DNA of 9,952 nt from Nitrospirota bacterium (GTDB lineage Bacteria > Nitrospirota > Thermodesulfovibrionia > Thermodesulfovibrionales > Dissulfurispiraceae), in assembly GCA_013349595.1 (NCBI GenBank), contig DUZI01000044.1, positions 1 through 9,952 on the forward strand. The letters are read 5' to 3'. Both the position numbers and the translations under genes were made by a program. The notes below the pieces were generated by a model. The model was not told the origin of the DNA, made no database searches, and saw only the letters and a program-made list of their open reading frames with translations. Positions 8,500 through 9,952 of this stretch are shown here, in pieces (the stretch's first letter is position 1; the number at the start of each line of letters is the position of its first letter).

Positions 8500-9388
8500 A
8501 GATCGATGTAAATAATGAAGTGCTAAGATATCTATCGCCTCTATCCGGTAAAATCACAACAATATTACCTTTTTTAAGAGTGTATGCCTTTTTAATTGCC
8601 CCCCATACTGCTGCACCACTACTCATGCCTACAAAGAGACCTTCCTTTAAGGCAAGTCCCCTTGTTACTGAAAAGGCTTCATCGTCACTTATGGTCAATT
8701 TGTCATCTAATATTGATGGATTATAAATCTTTGGGACAATAGATTCTTGCATATTCTTTAGCCCTTGTATTTTATGTCCTAAGCATGGCTCAACTGCTAC
8801 TATCTGGATGCTATTTTTAAATTCCTTCAGTCTCTTGCCCGCACCCATGATGGTCCCAGTTGTGCCGAGTCCTGCAACAAAGACATCAATATTTCCCTTC
8901 GTCTGCTCAATTATTTCCAACCCAGTGGTCTCATAATGAGCCTTGATATTTGAATAATTATCAAATTGATTTGGCATGAAATAATTTTCTGGTTCTTCCT
9001 TATAAATCTTATGTGCCAGTCTTATTGCCCCGTCAGTGCCCTCTTCGCCAGGGCTTAAGATTACTTCAGCCCCAAGTGCTTCAAGGACCTTCCTTCTTTC
9101 AAGACTTACACAAGAAGGCATAACTAACTTTACTTTATAACCTTTTGCAGAACCAACCATTGCAAGCCCTATACCTGTATTTCCTGATGTAGCCTCAAGT
9201 ATAATTGACTCCTTTTTAAGGACACCAGAGACTTTCGCATCTTTAATCATATAGTAGGCGGTTCGATCTTTTATAGAACCACCTGGGTTATTCCCTTCTA
9301 ACTTGACTAATATCTGAACATGCTTGTTAGGGCTTAATCGCTCAAGTTTTATTATCGGGGTATTACCAATTGCATCAAGGACACTCAT
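8480..9388 (-). CDS. cysM: Cysteine synthase, PLP-dependent (CysK/CysM family)
   Basis: Cytoplasmic beta-replacement enzyme that makes L-cysteine from O-acetylserine (or a related activated serine) and sulfide. The 302 residues are a normal family length. Seen: PLP-lysine motif NPGGSIKDR (Lys40), SGNTG (68-72), phosphate-cradle GLGTTGT (173-179), SSGAA (256-260) and the C-terminal PDRGDRYLST (281-290). The SIKDR form and short length resemble CysM-type enzymes, but CysK, CysM, O-phosphoserine sulfhydrylase and cystathionine beta-synthase-like members share these motifs, so the exact donor and sulfur source are inferred only. The tail ends in ICAKCPP, a CX2C pair outside the catalytic fold. 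It is the first gene of the minus-strand cluster and its 3' end overlaps the GT2 gene by 20 bases. The ATG at 9388 has no evident Shine-Dalgarno and sits very near a TATAAT hexamer, which suggests a short-leader transcript. Confidence 0.93.
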   Translation of the reverse strand: MSVLDAIGNTPIIKLERLSPNKHVQILVKLEGNNPGGSIKDRTAYYMIKDAKVSGVLKKESIILEATSGNTGIGLAMVGSAKGYKVKLVMPSCVSLERRKVLEALGAEVILSPGEEGTDGAIRLAHKIYKEEPENYFMPNQFDNYSNIKAHYETTGLEIIEQTKGNIDVFVAGLGTTGTIMGAGKRLKEFKNSIQIVAVEPCLGHKIQGLKNMQESIVPKIYNPSILDDKLTISDDEAFSVTRGLALKEGLFVGMSSGAAVWGAIKKAYTLKKGNIVVILPDRGDRYLSTSLFTSICAKCPP

Positions 9389-9405
9389 AAGTGCATTAAT
9401 TTTGC

Positions 9406-9411
9406 ATTATA
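9406..9411 (-). promoter_or_regulatory. Candidate -10 element (TATAAT) for the cysM-led cluster
   Basis: On the minus strand an exact TATAAT lies 17 bases before the cysM ATG, which would give a transcript with roughly 11 bases of leader. No good TTGACA-like hexamer lies at 16-18 bases; TTGAAT is only 11 bases upstream and TTAAAG is 20. An 11-base-period direct repeat TGCATTA (9392-9398 and 9403-9409, plus strand) overlaps the hexamer and could be an operator, or it could be chance in AT-rich DNA. This is the only gap before the cluster, so a promoter is expected here. Confidence 0.42.
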
Positions 9412-9507
9412 TTAATCAGTTAATTCAATAACTTTAAGATATCCCAAAATCAGCGATAGAACTGAGAACTTAACAAAATCAACAATACAGAGTAGGAAGA
9501 AACTGAA

Positions 9508-9607
9508 GGGGTCAGGTCTTGAATTTTGACATTAGAGATTAATGGTTTTGCCATACAGATAAGCTATGAGTTAAGAGTAAAAAGGTCAAAATTCAAGACC
9601 TGGCCCC
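9508..9607. repeat. 100-base element with 23-base inverted ends (REP/MITE-like)
   Basis: The left arm 9508-9530 begins GGGGTCAGGTCTTG. The right arm 9585-9607 is its reverse complement at 22 of 23 positions; the single difference is T9512 opposite G9603, which still allows a G-U pair in RNA. The 54-base middle contains a small hairpin, ATGG (9542-9545) with CCAT (9551-9554). Eight T residues at 9610-9617 follow the right arm, so plus-strand transcripts could end here as at an intrinsic terminator, although the loop is long. No transposase is present and no target-site duplication is evident. Ends of this GGGGTCAGGTCTTG type resemble, from memory, sequences found around IS200/REP-type tyrosine transposases, which I could not check. 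The palindrome is certain; a mobile origin is inferred. Confidence 0.75.
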
Positions 9608-9636
9608 CCTTTTTTTTAATATAATTTAAACTGAAA

Positions 9637-9654
9637 CTTAACAACTACTTAACA
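9637..9654 (+). promoter_or_regulatory. Candidate Pho box (two CTTAACA repeats, 7-4-7 spacing)
   Basis: Two perfect CTTAACA copies (9637-9643 and 9648-9654) are separated by ACTA, so they repeat every 11 bases on one face of the helix. This is the layout of the PhoB box (7-4-7), and TTAACA-N5-TTAACA also matches the form described for PhoP of Bacillus and, with 8-base units, SphR of cyanobacteria. The box ends 9 bases before TATAAT, close to the place where Pho boxes replace the -35 element. The regulator itself is not in the window, and the site is a sequence-based prediction. Confidence 0.55.
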
Positions 9655-9663
9655 GTGTAAAAA

Positions 9664-9669
9664 TATAAT
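9664..9669 (+). promoter_or_regulatory. Candidate -10 element (TATAAT) for the lipoprotein gene
   Basis: Exact TATAAT on the plus strand, predicting a start of transcription near 9676 and a leader of about 128 bases. The -35 region at 17 bases spacing reads ACAACT, a poor match to TTGACA, as expected for a promoter that needs an activator bound at the adjacent direct repeat. A second TATAAT at 9620-9625, just after the T-run, has no supporting -35. Confidence 0.5.
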
Positions 9670-9721
9670 AGCTTATCAATTTTCCTAACCTTATTTCTTT
9701 TCAAAAAATTCTGAGTAATGC

Positions 9722-9732
9722 AAAGGAGGTGA
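9722..9732 (+). promoter_or_regulatory. Orphan Shine-Dalgarno sequence AAAGGAGGTGA in the leader
   Basis: Eleven bases in a row are complementary to the conserved 3' end of 16S rRNA, stronger than the gene's own site. No ATG, GTG or TTG follows at usable distance; the next candidates are TTG 9760 and GTG 9762, about 30 bases on, and both give very short frames. It lies 72 bases before the lipoprotein ATG. It could be a ribosome standby site, part of a folded control element or a relic of a lost small gene. Confidence 0.45.
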
Positions 9733-9792
9733 AGTCTCGAAAAATTATTTAAATCTGGTTTGTGCCAAAAATCTTATTAAACTATTAAAAAC

Positions 9793-9798
9793 AGGAGG
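9793..9798 (+). promoter_or_regulatory. Shine-Dalgarno site AGGAGG of the lipoprotein gene
   Basis: AGGAGG ends five bases before the ATG at 9804, a near-ideal spacing. It fixes the start of the lipoprotein frame over the internal in-frame ATG at 9852 (residue 17), which would lack the basic N-terminal region of the signal peptide. Confidence 0.85.
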
Positions 9799-9803
9799 AA
9801 AAA

Positions 9804-9952
9804 ATGGATTCAATCATTTCGTATTTTAAGGCTTCAAGGTTAAGGCTTTTAATGTTACTCCTTTTGGTGGCAACTGCTACCCTTACTGCTTGTTTTGGTG
9901 ATTCATCTTCAGTTTCTACTAATGTAGTGTCTCTTAAGTTTGACGAATTACC
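9804..9952 (+). CDS. Secreted lipoprotein, N-terminal fragment, function unknown
   Basis: Only the first 49 complete codons are in the window and the frame is open at the edge. The protein begins with a basic region (KASRLR, residues 9-14), a hydrophobic core (15-26) and a lipobox LTAC ending at Cys30, so it should be exported by Sec, lipidated on Cys30 and cut by signal peptidase II. Residue +2 is Phe rather than Asp, which in enterobacterial rules would favour the outer membrane. The mature start is Ser-rich (FGDSSSVSTN) followed by VVSLKFDELP. Nothing in these residues identifies a family. It is transcribed away from the cysM cluster, behind a candidate Pho box, so a phosphate-scavenging role (secreted phosphatase or phosphate-binding protein) is a testable guess and no more. 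Confidence 0.85.
   Translation, partial: MDSIISYFKASRLRLLMLLLLVATATLTACFGDSSSVSTNVVSLKFDEL

Larger units (their letters stand above)
9389..9803. other. Divergent intergenic control region, no protein gene seen
   Basis: This 415-base gap separates the minus-strand cluster from the plus-strand lipoprotein gene, so both flanking genes are transcribed outward from it. In order along the plus strand it holds the cysM promoter candidate (about 9406), an AT-rich stretch with one lone CTTAACA at 9469-9475, the 100-base inverted-repeat element (9508-9607) followed by eight T residues, the Pho-like direct repeat and -10 (9637-9669), and a leader of about 128 bases. I found no convincing protein reading frame: the only short frames are a 4-codon ATG frame at 9718 and an 8-codon frame at 9729. 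No riboswitch class was recognised in the leader. Confidence 0.7.

Noticed and set aside
8520..8726. Plus-strand reading frame of 68 codons
   Set aside because: It is antisense to the C-terminal part of the cysteine synthase, which has intact catalytic motifs; the frame has no independent support.
9620..9625. Additional TATAAT on the plus strand as a second promoter
   Set aside because: The hexamer follows the T-run in very AT-rich DNA, and the position 17 bases upstream reads GACCTG inside the inverted repeat, so there is no credible -35.
9729..9752. Tiny GTG frame of eight codons overlapping the orphan AAAGGAGGTGA, and a four-codon ATG frame at 9718
   Set aside because: The start codon of the first lies within the Shine-Dalgarno itself and the second stops inside it, so neither can be served by that site.
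9670..9803. Possible cyclic-di-GMP riboswitch in the lipoprotein leader
   Set aside because: ATGCAAAGGAGG faintly recalls part of the GEMM-I core, but the conserved tetraloop and receptor segments and the flanking stems are not present.

Overview
The window is AT-rich bacterial DNA. It is dominated by one tightly packed minus-strand gene cluster (9388 down to the left edge), followed by a control region of about 415 bases (9389-9803) and the start of a plus-strand lipoprotein gene that runs off the right edge. The lipoprotein has a classical lipobox. The radical SAM/RNase G pairing and the PMT-type glycosyltransferase suggest a Gram-negative-type anaerobe, perhaps of Nitrospirota, Desulfobacterota or a related uncultured phylum. 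That placement is inference from gene content; nothing in the window fixes the taxon. No rRNA, tRNA, CRISPR array or intact transposase gene was seen.

The minus-strand cluster, in transcription order, is: a cysteine synthase (cysM-like); a GT2 polyprenyl-phosphate sugar synthase with two C-terminal membrane helices; a 1219-residue membrane protein that fuses two GT-C glycosyltransferase cores with two predicted carbohydrate-binding-like beta domains; an 810-residue B12-binding/radical SAM protein fused to a DUF2344-type domain; and RNase G, lacking only its extreme C-terminus because of the window edge. The junctions are a 20-base overlap, a 3-base gap, an 11-base gap and a 4-base ATGA overlap, so the genes are very probably co-transcribed. 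The GT2 enzyme and the GT-C fusion form a plausible two-step envelope glycosylation route: loading of a lipid-linked sugar on the cytoplasmic side, then transfer to protein or glycan on the outer side. The radical SAM gene and rng form a second functional pair that appears translationally coupled.

The region 9389-9803 holds a probable short-leader promoter for cysM, a 100-base element with 23-base inverted ends that looks like a REP or MITE-like repeat, and a plus-strand promoter. That promoter has a TATAAT hexamer preceded at the right distance by two CTTAACA repeats in the 7-4-7 layout of a Pho box. The predicted leader is about 128 bases and contains an orphan 11-base Shine-Dalgarno sequence with no start codon after it, before the true AGGAGG site of the lipoprotein gene. 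The Pho-like promoter and the tandem GT-C fusion are the two observations most worth following up.
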